In this document: in pieces, positions 35,754-44,392 of the stretch
Layout: every line of letters begins with the position of its first letter
Position numbering within the stretch: the first letter of the stretch is position 1
DNA from: Streptomyces sp. SLBN-118
Lineage (GTDB): Bacteria; Actinomycetota; Actinomycetes; Streptomycetales; Streptomycetaceae
DNA length: 64,000 bases
Reading direction: 5' to 3'
Assembly (NCBI RefSeq): GCF_006715635.1
Contig: NZ_VFNP01000001.1
Location: forward strand, 186,001 to 250,000
Made by a program: the position numbers and the translations under genes
Notes under the pieces: generated by a model
Told to the model about the DNA's origin: nothing
The model's input: only the letters and a program-made list of their open reading frames with translations
Database searches by the model: none

Positions 35754-36016
35754 CAGTCCCCGAAGTCGGCTCGGCCGGCGAGCCGCCGCGACTCGCCGGA
35801 AAAAGGGGTGCGGGCAGGGGTGTTCAGCCCAAGGTCCTACCAGGCCCCGCTCCAGCGAGGCGATGACCGCGGTTAACGGCTCGGCACCCAGGAAGGCCGC
35901 CACCAGCGCGACGGCCTGACCCAGTTGAGGTCTGGGCACTGCGGAGTGGCGGGCGCACCCGGCACGGAAGCCTCCACGGTCCGAATCGCAGGCTCCGCAC
36001 GCAGGCGCTCAGAACC

Positions 36017-37030
36017 TCACGCGGCAGACGGCCGGACGAGGGTGCTGTCGCTGGTGCGGCCGGCGAAGTAGTTCATGACGTTGGCCGCGGTCGTCTCGGC
36101 GATCTGGCCCACAGCGTCCCGGGTGAAGTACGCCTGATGGGAAGTGACCAGGACGTTGTTGAAGGTCATCAGCCTCGCGAGGCGTTCGTCGGTCATCACC
36201 TCGAGCGACTTGTCGAGGAAGAACACCCCGGCCTCCTCCTCGTACACGTCCAGGCCGACCCCGCTCAGCCGCCCCGCGCGCAGGGTTTCCAGCAGAGCGT
36301 CGGTGTCCACCAGGCCGCCACGGCTGGAGTTGACCAGGATTGCGTCGTCCTTCATCAGCGCGAACATGCGGGCGTCAACGAGGTGGTGGGTGTCTTCCAG
36401 CAGCGGCACATGCAGGCTGACCAGGTCCGCCTCGGCAAACAGCCGCTCCCGTTCGACGTACTTCATTCCCAGGGCCAGACAGTCGGGGTTCTCGGCCACG
36501 TCCCAGCCCAGCAGCCGCATCCCGAAGCCGTGGGCGATCCGCGCGAACGCGGCCCCGATCTTCCCGGTGCCCACCACCCCCGCGGTCCGGCCGCGCAGGT
36601 CCCGGCCCATCAGCCCGTCGAGCCGGAAGTCGAACTCCCGGGTCCGGTGCGCGGCCCGCACGATCCGGCGGTCCACGGCGAGCGCCAGCGCCCAGGCGAA
36701 CTCGGCGACCGAGTACGGCGAGTAGAACGACACCCGCGCCACGCTCACCCCCAGTGCCTCGGCCGCTGTCAGGTCGATGTTGTTGTAGCCGGTGGACCGC
36801 TGAGCGATCATCCTCGTGCCGCCCTTGGCCAACGCGTGCAGCACGTTCGCGTCCAGGGTGTCGTTGACGCTGCTGAGCACCACCTCGTGGCCGGCCGCGG
36901 TCGGCGCGGTGTCCCGGTTCAGGAACAGCCGCAGACAGCGCAGTTCATGGCGGTCGCCGAACTCGCGGGCGAATGCGTCGTGCAGCAGGGGCTCCTCGTC
37001 CGCGAGGACGCCGTACGCGATGATCTCCAT
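36017..37030 (-). CDS. D-lactate dehydrogenase-type 2-hydroxyacid dehydrogenase
   Basis: The 337-residue enzyme reduces pyruvate (or another 2-keto acid) with NADH. It shows the Rossmann motif VVGTGKIGAAFARIA, Arg in NSSRGGLVD, Glu in DVYEEEAG and the catalytic His in SHQAYFTRDA. The RSTGYNNIDL and SFYSPYSVAEFA segments are typical of fermentative D-LDH. ATG 37030 is preceded by GGGAGGAGAG. A weak DevR-like box lies 70 bases upstream. Lactate formation would regenerate NAD+ when respiration is limited, fitting the neighbours. Confidence 0.9.
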   Translation of the reverse strand: MEIIAYGVLADEEPLLHDAFAREFGDRHELRCLRLFLNRDTAPTAAGHEVVLSSVNDTLDANVLHALAKGGTRMIAQRSTGYNNIDLTAAEALGVSVARVSFYSPYSVAEFAWALALAVDRRIVRAAHRTREFDFRLDGLMGRDLRGRTAGVVGTGKIGAAFARIAHGFGMRLLGWDVAENPDCLALGMKYVERERLFAEADLVSLHVPLLEDTHHLVDARMFALMKDDAILVNSSRGGLVDTDALLETLRAGRLSGVGLDVYEEEAGVFFLDKSLEVMTDERLARLMTFNNVLVTSHQAYFTRDAVGQIAETTAANVMNYFAGRTSDSTLVRPSAA

Positions 37031-37099
37031 GTGCTCTCCTCCCGTTGGGCGGTTGATCAGGTTGATCACCTCTCCACCGTAGGGGCGGAGTCATGGGGC

Positions 37100-37115
37100 A
37101 GGTCCGATGGGCCTC
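37100..37115. promoter_or_regulatory. weak DevR-like box upstream of the D-LDH gene
   Basis: AGGTCCGATGGGCCTC matches the consensus at about 12-13 of 16 positions, with the changes at position 4 and the right edge. It is 70 bases before the start. Confidence 0.35.
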
Positions 37116-37164
37116 AATGGCTTTCCGGACTGCGTCACACACCGAGGCCGCTCCTGCGAGCGGA

Positions 37165-37296
37165 TTGCGCACGATCTCCTGGCTGCACGGCTTCCGCCAT
37201 CTCCGCATCCGATGGCAACGACGCGACGACATCCACGAAGCGTTCCTCGGCCTCGCCGTCTGCCTGATCACCCACCGACACGTCCAACGGCTTTGT
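37165..37296 (+). pseudogene. C-terminal fragment of an IS5-type transposase
   Basis: The frame reads LRTISWLHGFRHLRIRWQRR then DDIHEAFLGLAVCLITHRHV and QRLC, the usual C-terminus of an IS5-family DDE transposase. The catalytic domain is absent. It abuts the 3' end of the DevR gene (37306) on the opposite strand. Confidence 0.7.
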
Positions 37297-37305
37297 CAGC
37301 GCCTC

Positions 37306-37998
37306 TTAGCGGCCGTCTTGCTCGAGGCGGTCCTGGGCCTGGGTGGCGATCACGGCGGCCTGGATGCGCCGCTCCACACCGAGCTTGGCCAGCAGCCGGG
37401 AGACGTGGTTCTTGACCGTCTTCTCGGCCAGGTACAGCCGCTGGCCGATCTGTCGGTTGGTCAGGCCCTCGCCGATCAGAGCCAGGATCTTCCGCTCCCG
37501 GTCGGTGAGCCCGGGCAGGGCGTCCGGCTTCTCCTCGGGTTGCTGGTCCTGGCGCAGCCGGGCCATCAGCCGGGTAGTGGCACTCGGGTCGAGCAGGGAC
37601 TGGCCCGCGGCCACGGTGCGTACGGCCGAGACCAGGTCGGAGCCCTGGATCTGCTTCAGCACGTAGCCGGACGCACCAGCCATGATCGAGTCGAGCAGGG
37701 CCTCCTCGTCGTCGAACGAGGTCAGCATCAGGCAAGCCAGCTCCGGCATGCGCGAGCGGAGCTCGCGGCACACGCTCACTCCGTCGCCGTCGGGCAGGCG
37801 GACATCGAGCACCGCCACCTGCGGGCGCAGCGCCGGAACCCGAACGAGGGCCTGTTCCACCGTGCCGGCCTCCCCGACCACGGTGATGTCCGGCTCGTCG
37901 TTCAGCAGGTCATGCACCCCGCGTCGTACCACCTCGTGGTCGTCCAGCAGGAAGACCCGGATCGGGTTGTCGGGTCCGGGTCGCTCGCTGTCCGCCAT
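37306..37998 (-). CDS. devR: DevR/DosR-type (OsdR-like) NarL-family response regulator
   Basis: The 230-residue protein has an N-terminal receiver domain ([20 protein letters not shown], phospho-Asp in [13 protein letters not shown], then [20 protein letters not shown]) and a C-terminal LuxR/NarL HTH ([38 protein letters not shown]). The linker and receiver resemble mycobacterial DosR/DevR. ATG 37998 follows AAGGAG. A perfect 16-bp box lies 109 bases upstream, suggesting autoregulation. It is likely the regulator of the boxes listed across the window. No kinase gene adjoins it; the only DevS-like gene here is broken (14999-16300). Confidence 0.9.
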   Translation of the reverse strand: MADSERPGPDNPIRVFLLDDHEVVRRGVHDLLNDEPDITVVGEAGTVEQALVRVPALRPQVAVLDVRLPDGDGVSVCRELRSRMPELACLMLTSFDDEEALLDSIMAGASGYVLKQIQGSDLVSAVRTVAAGQSLLDPSATTRLMARLRQDQQPEEKPDALPGLTDRERKILALIGEGLTNRQIGQRLYLAEKTVKNHVSRLLAKLGVERRIQAAVIATQAQDRLEQDGR

Positions 37999-38106
37999 CG
38001 AATGCTCCTTGTCGTGCGCCGTCTGACGCCTGTCCGGGACTTCGCCCACCGGGCCTGACCGTTCCTTACCTACGCAAGATCTTGCGTGATTCCGGGCCGA
38101 AGAGCC

Positions 38107-38122
38107 AGGGCCGGTCGGCCCT
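38107..38122. promoter_or_regulatory. DevR-like box upstream of devR
   Basis: AGGGCCGGTCGGCCCT is identical to the box at 25835-25850. It lies 109 bases before the devR start, consistent with autoregulation. Confidence 0.75.
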
Positions 38123-38423
38123 ACGGCCCCGGCGCCCCGACTTCCCACGAGGGACCAGATCGGATTGCCTACCCGGTGCCGGGGGATCTGGTCGGCGCGC
38201 AAGCGTTCGCCTCCGTCTACGGCGGTCTGCGGCGCGGCGGCAAGCCGGTCATGGTCACCCAGAACAGCAGCCTGCGCTGACGACTTCGCCGACGGCTTGG
38301 CGCTGCACGCGATCCGGCTGATTTTCGACAACATCGAAGCGGCAGTGAACAACCGAGCCAGCGGGCAGGAGCACGGGATCGTCTGGTTCGGGTGCGCGGC
38401 GCGCGACGCGCCGCTGTCGGCTG
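38123..38423 (+). other. gene-fragment region of unknown origin
   Basis: Two frames read [20 protein letters not shown] followed by GKPVMVTQN, then, in another frame, [20 protein letters not shown]. These look like pieces of one decayed protein with a frameshift at about 38275, but I cannot name the family. No start or complete gene remains. Confidence 0.4.
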
Positions 38424-38553
38424 GTGAGAGGGATCCTTCTCATCGCGCACTACGTGGTCCTGTTCTTCCTTTGGATCGCCTTCACCTGTGGTGAACGGGA
38501 TCGCGATCTTCGCCCTCGTGTTCACCGAGCGCTGTCCGCGCGTCCTGTTCGGC
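38424..38553 (+). pseudogene. DUF4389-type membrane protein fragment
   Basis: [20 protein letters not shown], then after a one-base shift near 38487 VNGIAIFALVFTERCPRVLF, matches the second half of DUF4389 proteins (PHYIVLFFLWIAF.., FTGRYPRALFDF). The N-terminus and everything after VLF are missing, and the USP gene's 3' end follows. Confidence 0.55.
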
Positions 38554-39468
38554 TCAGTCGTGCGGGACCACCGCGACCGGCGCGGAGGCGTGCTGGAGCG
38601 CAGCGTGCGTCACCGGGCCGATGTGGCCACCGACCGGCGAGCGGCGGTTCTTCCGGCCGACGACGACCAGGGACGCGTCCCGCGAGGCGTGCACGAGGTG
38701 GCGGCCCGCGCCGCCGACGACGGCCTGCTCACGCACCTCGATGCCCGGATACTTGTCCTTCCACGGCCTCAGCACATCGGTGAGCCGGTGTCGTACCTGC
38801 TCGGTCAGCTCGTCGTTGAGCCCGGCGTCCATGGCGGCGCCGTAGGTGTAGGCGGCCGGCAGCGACCAGCCGTGGACCACTCGCAGGTCGGCCGCGCGAT
38901 GCTGGGCCGACTCGAACGCGAACCCGATGACGGCGTCTGCCGGGTTCTCCAGGTCGAGCCCCAGCACCACCTCGCGATACGGGGTCGCGGTGGACGGGGT
39001 CCCCGTGGCGTCCGGCCGATGTTCGTCCGCGGCACTCTCACCGGCTCGTACGAGGACGACGGGCCGCGGGGATCGTGCCACGACGGCGAGGGCGACGGAG
39101 CCGACCAGGAACCCGGCGAGTCCGCCGAGGCCCCGAGAGCCGAGGACCAGCAGGTCGGCGTTCTCGGCCGCGGCCAGCAGAGCGGGGACAGCCTGCTCTT
39201 CGGTCTGCTGTGTGGTGATCCGCAACCCCGGGTGACGCTCGGCGAGGCGGGATTCCGTCTCGCGCAGCATGTAGGCGGCCCACTCGCGCTGGGCATCGAC
39301 CGCGTCTGGCGCCGGGACGCCGGCGAGCGGCGCATACAGGTAGTGCATCTGTTGCCCGCCACGGAGGAGACGCAAGGGCGCGTCGCGTCCCTGCGCTTCG
39401 CGGGCAGCCCAGTCGGCCGCGGCGAGGCTCTCGGGTGAGCCGTCGAGACCGACGGTGATGGTGGACAT
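38554..39468 (-). CDS. tandem universal stress protein (two USP domains)
   Basis: The 304-residue protein has two USP domains: residues 1-145 (ITVGLDGSPESLAAADWAAR, LLVLGSRGLGGLAGFLVGSV) and about 160-302 (REVVLGLDLENPADAVIGFA, LVVVGRKNRRSPVGGHIGPV). The first has the ATP-binding G-2x-G-9x-G-S pattern; the second is degenerate. Homologues belong to the DosR regulon and act in growth arrest by binding ATP. Two strong boxes lie 60-95 bases upstream. ATG 39468 is preceded by AAGGAGG. Confidence 0.93.
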   Translation of the reverse strand: MSTITVGLDGSPESLAAADWAAREAQGRDAPLRLLRGGQQMHYLYAPLAGVPAPDAVDAQREWAAYMLRETESRLAERHPGLRITTQQTEEQAVPALLAAAENADLLVLGSRGLGGLAGFLVGSVALAVVARSPRPVVLVRAGESAADEHRPDATGTPSTATPYREVVLGLDLENPADAVIGFAFESAQHRAADLRVVHGWSLPAAYTYGAAMDAGLNDELTEQVRHRLTDVLRPWKDKYPGIEVREQAVVGGAGRHLVHASRDASLVVVGRKNRRSPVGGHIGPVTHAALQHASAPVAVVPHD

Positions 39469-39527
39469 GTACGGACCTCCTTCAGGGGTGCCATGTCAGT
39501 CTCCGGCCCGAGACAGTGGGACAGCAG

Positions 39528-39563
39528 GGGGCCCAAGGTCCCTTCCGGGGGCCGAACGGCCCA
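39528..39563. promoter_or_regulatory. two DevR-like boxes upstream of the tandem USP gene
   Basis: GGGGCCCAAGGTCCCT (39528-39543) and GGGGCCGAACGGCCCA (39548-39563) have centres 20 bases apart, two helical turns. Both fit the consensus, the second except for its last base. The remainder of the gap to 39849 holds no gene I can support. Confidence 0.75.
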
Positions 39564-39849
39564 CGTGGCGGGAGCTCGTGGTGGGGTGTCAGCCTGGCGG
39601 GAGGAATGGCAGCATGCCGGGGTCGGCGCGCGAATCCAACTTCGCTGCGGGCGAGCGTCGCGTCCTCGCGGGCATGCCGGTCGGTGAGTACTTGTCCGTG
39701 CATTCCAGGAGCGGAACATGGGCCATGGCCTCGTCCGCCGACCAGCCGATGCCGGCGGCGCGGTACGGCGAGGCCACGCGGAGGTATCGACACCTGGTGT
39801 GCGCAGGTCCTCAATATGCCGACACCGACGGCCGGTAGCTGCGTGCAGG

Positions 39850-40311
39850 TCACAGTGCCCGCAAGCCGTGCCCCCGGAACTGCTCGCGTCCCCGCTCCGT
39901 CAGGTCCGGATCCGGCGAGGGTGTGTCCCGCAGCGGGAAGGGGATACCCAGTGCGTCGTATTTGTGGGCGCCGAGTCTATGGAACGGCAGGCCGCCCACC
40001 CGGCCGATGTTGCCGAGTCCGGCCAGGAACGCGCCGAAGCCGTCAACGGCCGCCGGGTCGCCTCGTCCGGCCGAGCCCGGTTTCAGATCAGCCGTTCCCA
40101 GGACGCACTTGGGCTGACCCGCAAGCCGCCCGGAGGTGCCACGGTCCAGCCGAAGGCCGATGCCCGCGACCAGGGCGAGGCCGATGCCGAGCAGGCCGAG
40201 CATGAACAGCCAGTCGGCCCAGGCGGCCCCGGCCCAGTTGTGGATGTGGACTCCATAGTCGGCCCTGTCGGGGCCGACGGGCCATCCCCCTGTGACCGCG
40301 GTCCTCGTCAT
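39850..40311 (-). pseudogene. chimeric frame: DoxX fragment joined to the C-terminus of pyruvate formate-lyase activase
   Basis: The 153-codon frame starts at ATG 40311, overlapping the USP stop (TGATG). Its first 55 residues (GVHIHNWAGAAWADWLFMLG, LLGIGLALVAGIGLRL) match a DoxX-type membrane protein interior. From about residue 85 it reads DPAAVDGFGAFLAGLGNIGR, LPFHRLGAHKYDALGIPFPL and DPDLTERGREQF, the C-terminus of a PFL-activating radical-SAM enzyme without its CxxxCxxC site. Neither half is functional on its own evidence. It records loss of a doxX gene and of an anaerobic glycyl-radical gene. Confidence 0.65.
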
Positions 40312-41129
40312 CAGGTCGCCGGCACCAGCGCCACGGGACAGTGGGAGTGGTGCAACAGGGTGTGCGCGACCGGCCCGAGCCGGCCCACACCGTTGCGCGC
40401 GCCGATGACCACGATGCCGGCCTCGCGACTGCCCGCCAGCAGGGCGTGGGCCGGGCTGGTGTGGACCGTACGGCTGTCGACTTCGACCATGGGGTACGCC
40501 TCCCGCAGCCGGGCGATGCTGAACCGCGGAACAGCATCTTCCGCCCTGTCGTTCTGGGCCTGGCGCACCTGGCCGGGGCTCGTCGCGGGTACCAGCGAGG
40601 GCAGTTCGGGCGTGGTGTGACGGTGCGTAGAGGAGTGCACGACGCGCAGCCGCACTCCGCGCCGCTCGGCCTCCTGGAAAGCATGAGCGGCTGCCGCTGC
40701 GTCGGAGTCGCTCTCCAGGCCGAGCAGCACCTCGCGCCCCTCGTCGCAGGGGTGGTCCCCGCGGACGACCAGCAGCGGACCGTGCGCGTGCGAGGCCAGG
40801 CGCAGGCTCACCGACCCGGCCAGCAGGCCGGTGAGCCCACCGAACCCCCGGGTGCCCACGACCGTGAGGACCGCGCTCGCGCTCTCCCGCGCCAGCGCCA
40901 CCACGGCGCCGCCCTCCGCGGCCCGGGTCTCCACCGGCAGCCCGGGATGCCGCTCGTGGACCCGCGCGGCGGCGGACGTAAGAATTGGCCCCGCCTCGTC
41001 GCGGTCGGCCACGGCATAGACGATGCGCAACACGGTGCCGCGACGCACCGCTTCCTCGGCGGCCCAGTCCAAGGCCCGTACGGCGACCAGCGAACCGTCC
41101 ACGCCGACAACTACATGACGATCAGTCAT
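40311..41129 (-). CDS. tandem universal stress protein (second copy)
   Basis: The 272-residue protein has domain 1 (HVVVGVDGSLVAVRALDWAA, LTVVGTRGFGGLTGLLAGSV) and domain 2 (REVLLGLESDSDAAAAAHAF, IVVIGARNGVGRLGPVAHTL). ATP-binding glycines are conserved in domain 1. ATG 41129 was chosen over upstream in-frame starts because GAAGGGA lies nearby and the sequence then begins TDRHVVVGVDGS. A paired DevR-like inverted repeat lies about 165-200 bases upstream. It is about 30 residues shorter than the copy at 38554. Confidence 0.92.
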   Translation of the reverse strand: MTDRHVVVGVDGSLVAVRALDWAAEEAVRRGTVLRIVYAVADRDEAGPILTSAAARVHERHPGLPVETRAAEGGAVVALARESASAVLTVVGTRGFGGLTGLLAGSVSLRLASHAHGPLLVVRGDHPCDEGREVLLGLESDSDAAAAAHAFQEAERRGVRLRVVHSSTHRHTTPELPSLVPATSPGQVRQAQNDRAEDAVPRFSIARLREAYPMVEVDSRTVHTSPAHALLAGSREAGIVVIGARNGVGRLGPVAHTLLHHSHCPVALVPAT

Positions 41130-41292
41130 TGTCCTGTTCCCTTCCATGCGTGGGGTGTTCACCCCCTGCAGGCGCCGAGGGTGGCGGGAAACGCGCCGCC
41201 GGTCGACTGGACGTCGATCCCCCGGCGGACCCACGAAGGATGCTCCTCGTCTGCGGACGCTGCGGACACAGGCCGATGGAACCCGCCGGCAC

Positions 41293-41327
41293 GCCTTACG
41301 GCCCGTCACCTCGGGCCGTAAGGCCCC
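41293..41327. promoter_or_regulatory. opposed DevR-like boxes forming a 13-bp inverted repeat
   Basis: GCCTTACGGCCCG (41293-41305) and CGGGCCGTAAGGC (41312-41324) are perfect inverted copies with a 6-base gap; the right copy extends to CGGGCCGTAAGGCCCC, a good box. It could be a double operator for the USP gene or a terminator for the fragment ending at 41372; no T-run follows. Confidence 0.55.
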
Positions 41328-41371
41328 TCTCCGGCAGGAGGAGGGGCAACCGGGATGGAGGAAAGGGACGT

Positions 41372-41662
41372 TCATGAGGTGAGGTCCACCCCATACAGGC
41401 TGCGTCCGCCGATGAGCTCACGCCCGTTGACCAGTTCGGGCTCGACGCGGATCAAGACCTCCTGCGGTGTGGGCACCCAGGAAACCGGGCCGGTACGCGC
41501 CAGGCGTTCGTGCTCGGCGGGGTCGGTCACCACCCTCGCCGAGCCCGTGATGACAACGCTCCGGCCGCAGTGCCGGGCCACGTCGACGTCGTCGGCCTCG
41601 AAGGCGACCACCGCGCCGTCGACCGCGCGCACCAGTTCCGAGGCCGCGGTCGCCGCCGGAGA
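41372..41662 (-). pseudogene. 5'-truncated split-barrel (PNPOx-like) gene
   Basis: The frame reads ELVRAVDGAVVAFEADDVDV.., SVVITGSARVVTDPAEHERL.., VLIRVEPELVNGRELIGG, matching the C-terminal two thirds of the gene at 25885. A TAA at 41672-41674 lies just upstream in frame and the first 45 or so residues are missing. The sequence upstream on the other strand is a SulP fragment, so the gene was cut by rearrangement. Confidence 0.7.
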
Positions 41663-41775
41663 TCCGGCCCGTTACGCGACACTGGCGGCAACCCTCGCGA
41701 TCGGCTTGCTGTGCGTGTCGGCATGGGCGGCGCGCCTCGGCTTTGTCGCGGATTTGCTCGCTCGCTCGCATCGGC
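41643..41775 (+). pseudogene. SulP-family transporter fragment
   Basis: AAVAAGDPARYATLAATLAI followed by GLLCVSAWAARLGFVADLLA resembles the segment of SulP permeases before the GYMAG-containing helix. No start, stop or remaining helices are present. It lies against the truncated split-barrel gene, and a complete SulP gene is at 46385-48109. Confidence 0.55.
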
Positions 41776-41807
41776 TGACAGCGGGCAGGGCCGTTGGGAG
41801 ACGCTGC

Positions 41808-41880
41808 GGCGCCGTCCGGCCCTCCCTTCGGGACGCCCCGTTGGGCCGATGCGCCCGAGTCGGTGGGGCCGTTCGGCCTC
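41808..41880. promoter_or_regulatory. cluster of three DevR-like boxes upstream of hmp
   Basis: GGCGCCGTCCGGCCCT (41808-41823), TGGGCCGATGCGCCCG (41842-41857) and GGGGCCGTTCGGCCTC (41865-41880) each match the consensus at 13 or more of 16 positions. They lie 121-193 bases before the flavohaemoglobin start. AGGGCCGTTGGGAGAC at 41787-41802 is a further half-conserved copy. Confidence 0.65.
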
Positions 41881-42000
41881 TCTTCGCCCAGCACCGCGTA
41901 ACGACGCCAAGCGCGGCTTTCGGCCTGGTAGACAGAAGTTGGCCGCCCTTCGTCGGACGCGGTCTCCTTGCCCCTCACCAGCCCTGTCCGGGAGGCTTCA

Positions 42001-43214
42001 TGCTGTCCACAGACTCCGCCGCCGTGGTCCGTGCCACCCTGCCCGCCGTGGCCGGCGCGCTCGACGAGATCACGACACGCTTCTACGGCGCGATGTTCCG
42101 CGACCGGCCGGAGCTGCTCGACGGGCTGTTCAACCGCGGCAACCAGGCCAGCGGAGCCCAGCGCCGCGCGCTGGCCGGATCGATCACCGGGGTCGCGACC
42201 GCGCTGCTCGAAAACCCCGACACCCGCCCGGACGTCCTGCTGGACCGGATCGCGCACAAGCACGCCGCGGTCGGCGTCACCGACGACCAGTACACGATCG
42301 TGCACAAGTACCTGTTCGGCGCGATAGCCGAGGTCCTGGGCGACGCGGTCACCCCGGAGGTGGCGGCCGGCTGGGACGAGGTGTACTGGCTGATGGCCGG
42401 CGCCCTGATCGGCCGTGAGGCCCGCCTCTACCAGGAGGCAGGCGTGGAACCCGGCAAGGTATGGCGGCAGTGGACGGTCGTCGAGCGCCGCACCGAAACC
42501 CCGGTCGTGGTGTCCTTCGTCCTCCGCCCGGCCGACGGAGAGCCGGCTCCACAGGCACGGGCGGGCCAGTACGTGAGCGTGCGGGTCCTGATGGCCGACG
42601 GAGTGCACCAGCTGCGCCAGTACAGCCTCTCCTCCGACCCGGGCGGACAACTGCGGCGCATCACCGTCAAGCGCGTCGCCGGCACGGCCGACGCACCGGA
42701 CGGGGAGGTCTCCAACCTCCTGCACGACCAGATCCACGAGGGCGACGACCTGACGCTCTCCGCTCCCTTCGGCGACATCTTCCTCGACGACCCGGACGAC
42801 GCCACCACTCCGGTCGTCCTCGTCTCCGCCGGCATCGGCGGCACCCCCATGACCAGCATCCTGGCCCACCTCACCGCTCTCGGCTCGACCCGCCCGGTAC
42901 TGGTCCTGCACGCCGACCGCTCCCCCGCCGACCACGCCCTGCGCTCCGAGACGAGCCGGCTGGTCGAGCAACTGCCGGGCGCCCGCGCGGTCTTCTGGTA
43001 CGAGCACCCCGGCTCGGAGGAACCCGGCTCCCGCGAGGGCCTGATGAACCTCGACGGCATCGAACTGCCCGAGAGCGCCACGGTGTTCCTGTGCGGCCCG
43101 CTGCCGTTCATGCGCGACGTCCGCGCGCAGCTGCTGGGCGCCGGGATTCCGGCACAGCGCATCCGCTACGAGGTCTTCGGCCCCGACCTCTGGCTGCCCG
43201 ACTCGGCGGCCTGA
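42001..43214 (+). CDS. hmp: flavohaemoglobin (NO dioxygenase)
   Basis: The 404-residue enzyme converts NO plus O2 to nitrate. The globin domain (residues 1-140) has the proximal His in DRIAHKHAAVGVTDDQY and the Tyr/Glu partners downstream. The FAD domain has LRQYSLSSDPGG and the NAD domain has VVLVSAGIGGTPMTSIL and FLCGPLPFMRDVR. ATG 42001 gives the usual MLSTDSAAVVRATLP opening; open frame extends far upstream but through gene fragments and box DNA. It protects against NO made from nitrite by the nar system, and its promoter carries a cluster of DevR-like boxes. HPF follows 38 bases later, possibly as an operon. Confidence 0.95.
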
Positions 43215-43252
43215 ACGGCGAGCATCCCAACTCATCTCCAGGAGGAACCGAC

Positions 43253-43672
43253 ATGACCAGGAATGACACCCAGGCCACCGCTCCCAGCCTGTTGCTGCGT
43301 TCGGACGGGGAAGTGGACGAGGAGACCCTGTCGTACGCCCGGGCCAAGATCGACGCCGTCGTGAGTCGCCCGGGCCTGCCCGCCGTCACCGGCGAGGTGC
43401 ACATCACGAGAGCCTCGGCCAACCACGCGGACCGTCCTTGGTCGGCGACGGCCGCCCTGCGCCTCGGACAGCGTGAGGTTGTCGTGCTCGCCGAGGAGGC
43501 CACCGGCCGGGAGGTGGTCGACCAGCTCCAGGACCGGCTGCGCCGCCAGACCGACAAGGCCGTACACGCCGGACAGGCCGACGGTCGGGTGGCCCCGCCG
43601 TGGCGCGGCGGCTCCGCAACCGCTCGTCCTGTCGCAGGCAGCGGCAGCGCAGCGGACTCTCACCCGGCGTGA
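43253..43672 (+). CDS. HPF/RaiA-like ribosome-associated protein
   Basis: The 139-residue protein has a sigma-54 modulation/S30EA-type domain at about residues 18-108 (ARAKIDAVVSRPGLPAVTGE, EVVVLAEEATGREVVDQLQD, RLRRQTDKAV). The C-terminus is a short disordered tail, without the extra dimerisation domain of long HPF. AGGAGG at 43240-43245 precedes ATG 43253, 38 bases after hmp. Such factors hibernate ribosomes in hypoxic dormancy; mycobacterial DosR controls one. Function here is inferred from domain and context. Confidence 0.82.
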   Translation: MTRNDTQATAPSLLLRSDGEVDEETLSYARAKIDAVVSRPGLPAVTGEVHITRASANHADRPWSATAALRLGQREVVVLAEEATGREVVDQLQDRLRRQTDKAVHAGQADGRVAPPWRGGSATARPVAGSGSAADSHPA

Positions 43673-43858
43673 GTCCGCAGTCAGGACAGGCCCGGTCGGT
43701 GACGGTCACCGGCCGGCCCCCTACGCTTTGCCTATTTTGAAACGGTTTTGTCGCTCACGGGTGGCCGTCGGGGCCGTCGAGGGAGGAAGGCGGCCGCCCC
43801 TCGCCGCGCACAGTGCTGTCCAAGTGCGCCGAAAGGGCGGCCGCCGGCATGAGGCCGA

Positions 43859-44209
43859 CTATGTCGGCGGCCTGCTCTCCGGCGCCGCGGCCTGCAAGCC
43901 GGCGAGCAGTTCGGCCTGGCCCGCCAGCACCCCGGACAGGATCGTCCGCGCCACCCGGAGCAGCTCCGCCACCTGAGGACTGGTCAGTGAGTAGTACACG
44001 GCCGAACCCTCCCGGCGGGTGACGACCAGATTGGCCCGGCGCAGGACTGCCAACTGTTGCGAGAGGTGGGCGGGCTCGACGCCGAGTACCGGCAGCATCT
44101 CGGAAACCGCGTGCTCGCGCTCGCTCAGCAGCTCCAGCACGCGGATCCGGACCGGATGCCCCAGCGTCTTGAAGAACTCCGCCTTCAGCTGGTACAGCGG
44201 CGCGCTCAC
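43859..44209 (-). CDS. ArsR-family repressor (copy 1)
   Basis: The 116-residue winged-HTH regulator shows FFKTLGHPVRIRVLELLSER, AHLSQQLAVLRRANLVVTRR and a C-terminal helix LLRVARTILSGVLAGQAELL. No metal-binding CxC is present, so it is not a classical arsenic sensor. The start is GTG 44209. The sequence from 44210 upstream includes an AATTGC-N8-GCAACT operator, also found with a base change upstream of the copy at 48106. Its neighbour on the divergent side is a zinc-ribbon gene. It probably once regulated a sulP gene that is now only a fragment. Confidence 0.88.
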   Translation of the reverse strand: MSAPLYQLKAEFFKTLGHPVRIRVLELLSEREHAVSEMLPVLGVEPAHLSQQLAVLRRANLVVTRREGSAVYYSLTSPQVAELLRVARTILSGVLAGQAELLAGLQAAAPESRPPT

Positions 44210-44346
44210 CGAGCCCACCTCGCGCCCGAGCGCGCCGCCGCAAGGCCGGACGATCGTTGCCGAGCCTGCACCGCGCATCGCATCCACCCAAAACTCTTCG
44301 CCATGGGGCCATCCTCGCGCCATCACATCAACATGACGACCTTGGG

Positions 44347-44366
44347 AATTGCTAAGATTGGCAACT
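44347..44366. promoter_or_regulatory. ArsR-type operator AATTGC-N8-GCAACT
   Basis: AATTGC (44347-44352) and GCAACT (44361-44366) are separated by 8 bases. The arrangement equals AATTGC-N8-GCAATT upstream of the second arsR gene. It lies in the divergent promoter between arsR copy 1 and the zinc-ribbon gene. Confidence 0.7.
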
Positions 44367-44392
44367 ACCGACGTCCAGAGAGGGAGGTTCGG

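Noticed and set aside
41355..42000. A 215-codon N-terminal extension of flavohaemoglobin
   Set aside because: The extension passes through a SulP fragment and box-rich promoter DNA; the normal Hmp start is ATG 42001.
43785..43860. GGCGGCCGCCC repeat pair as a terminator or boxes
   Set aside because: The repeats are self-complementary GC runs some 55 bases apart; not convincing as hairpin or operator.
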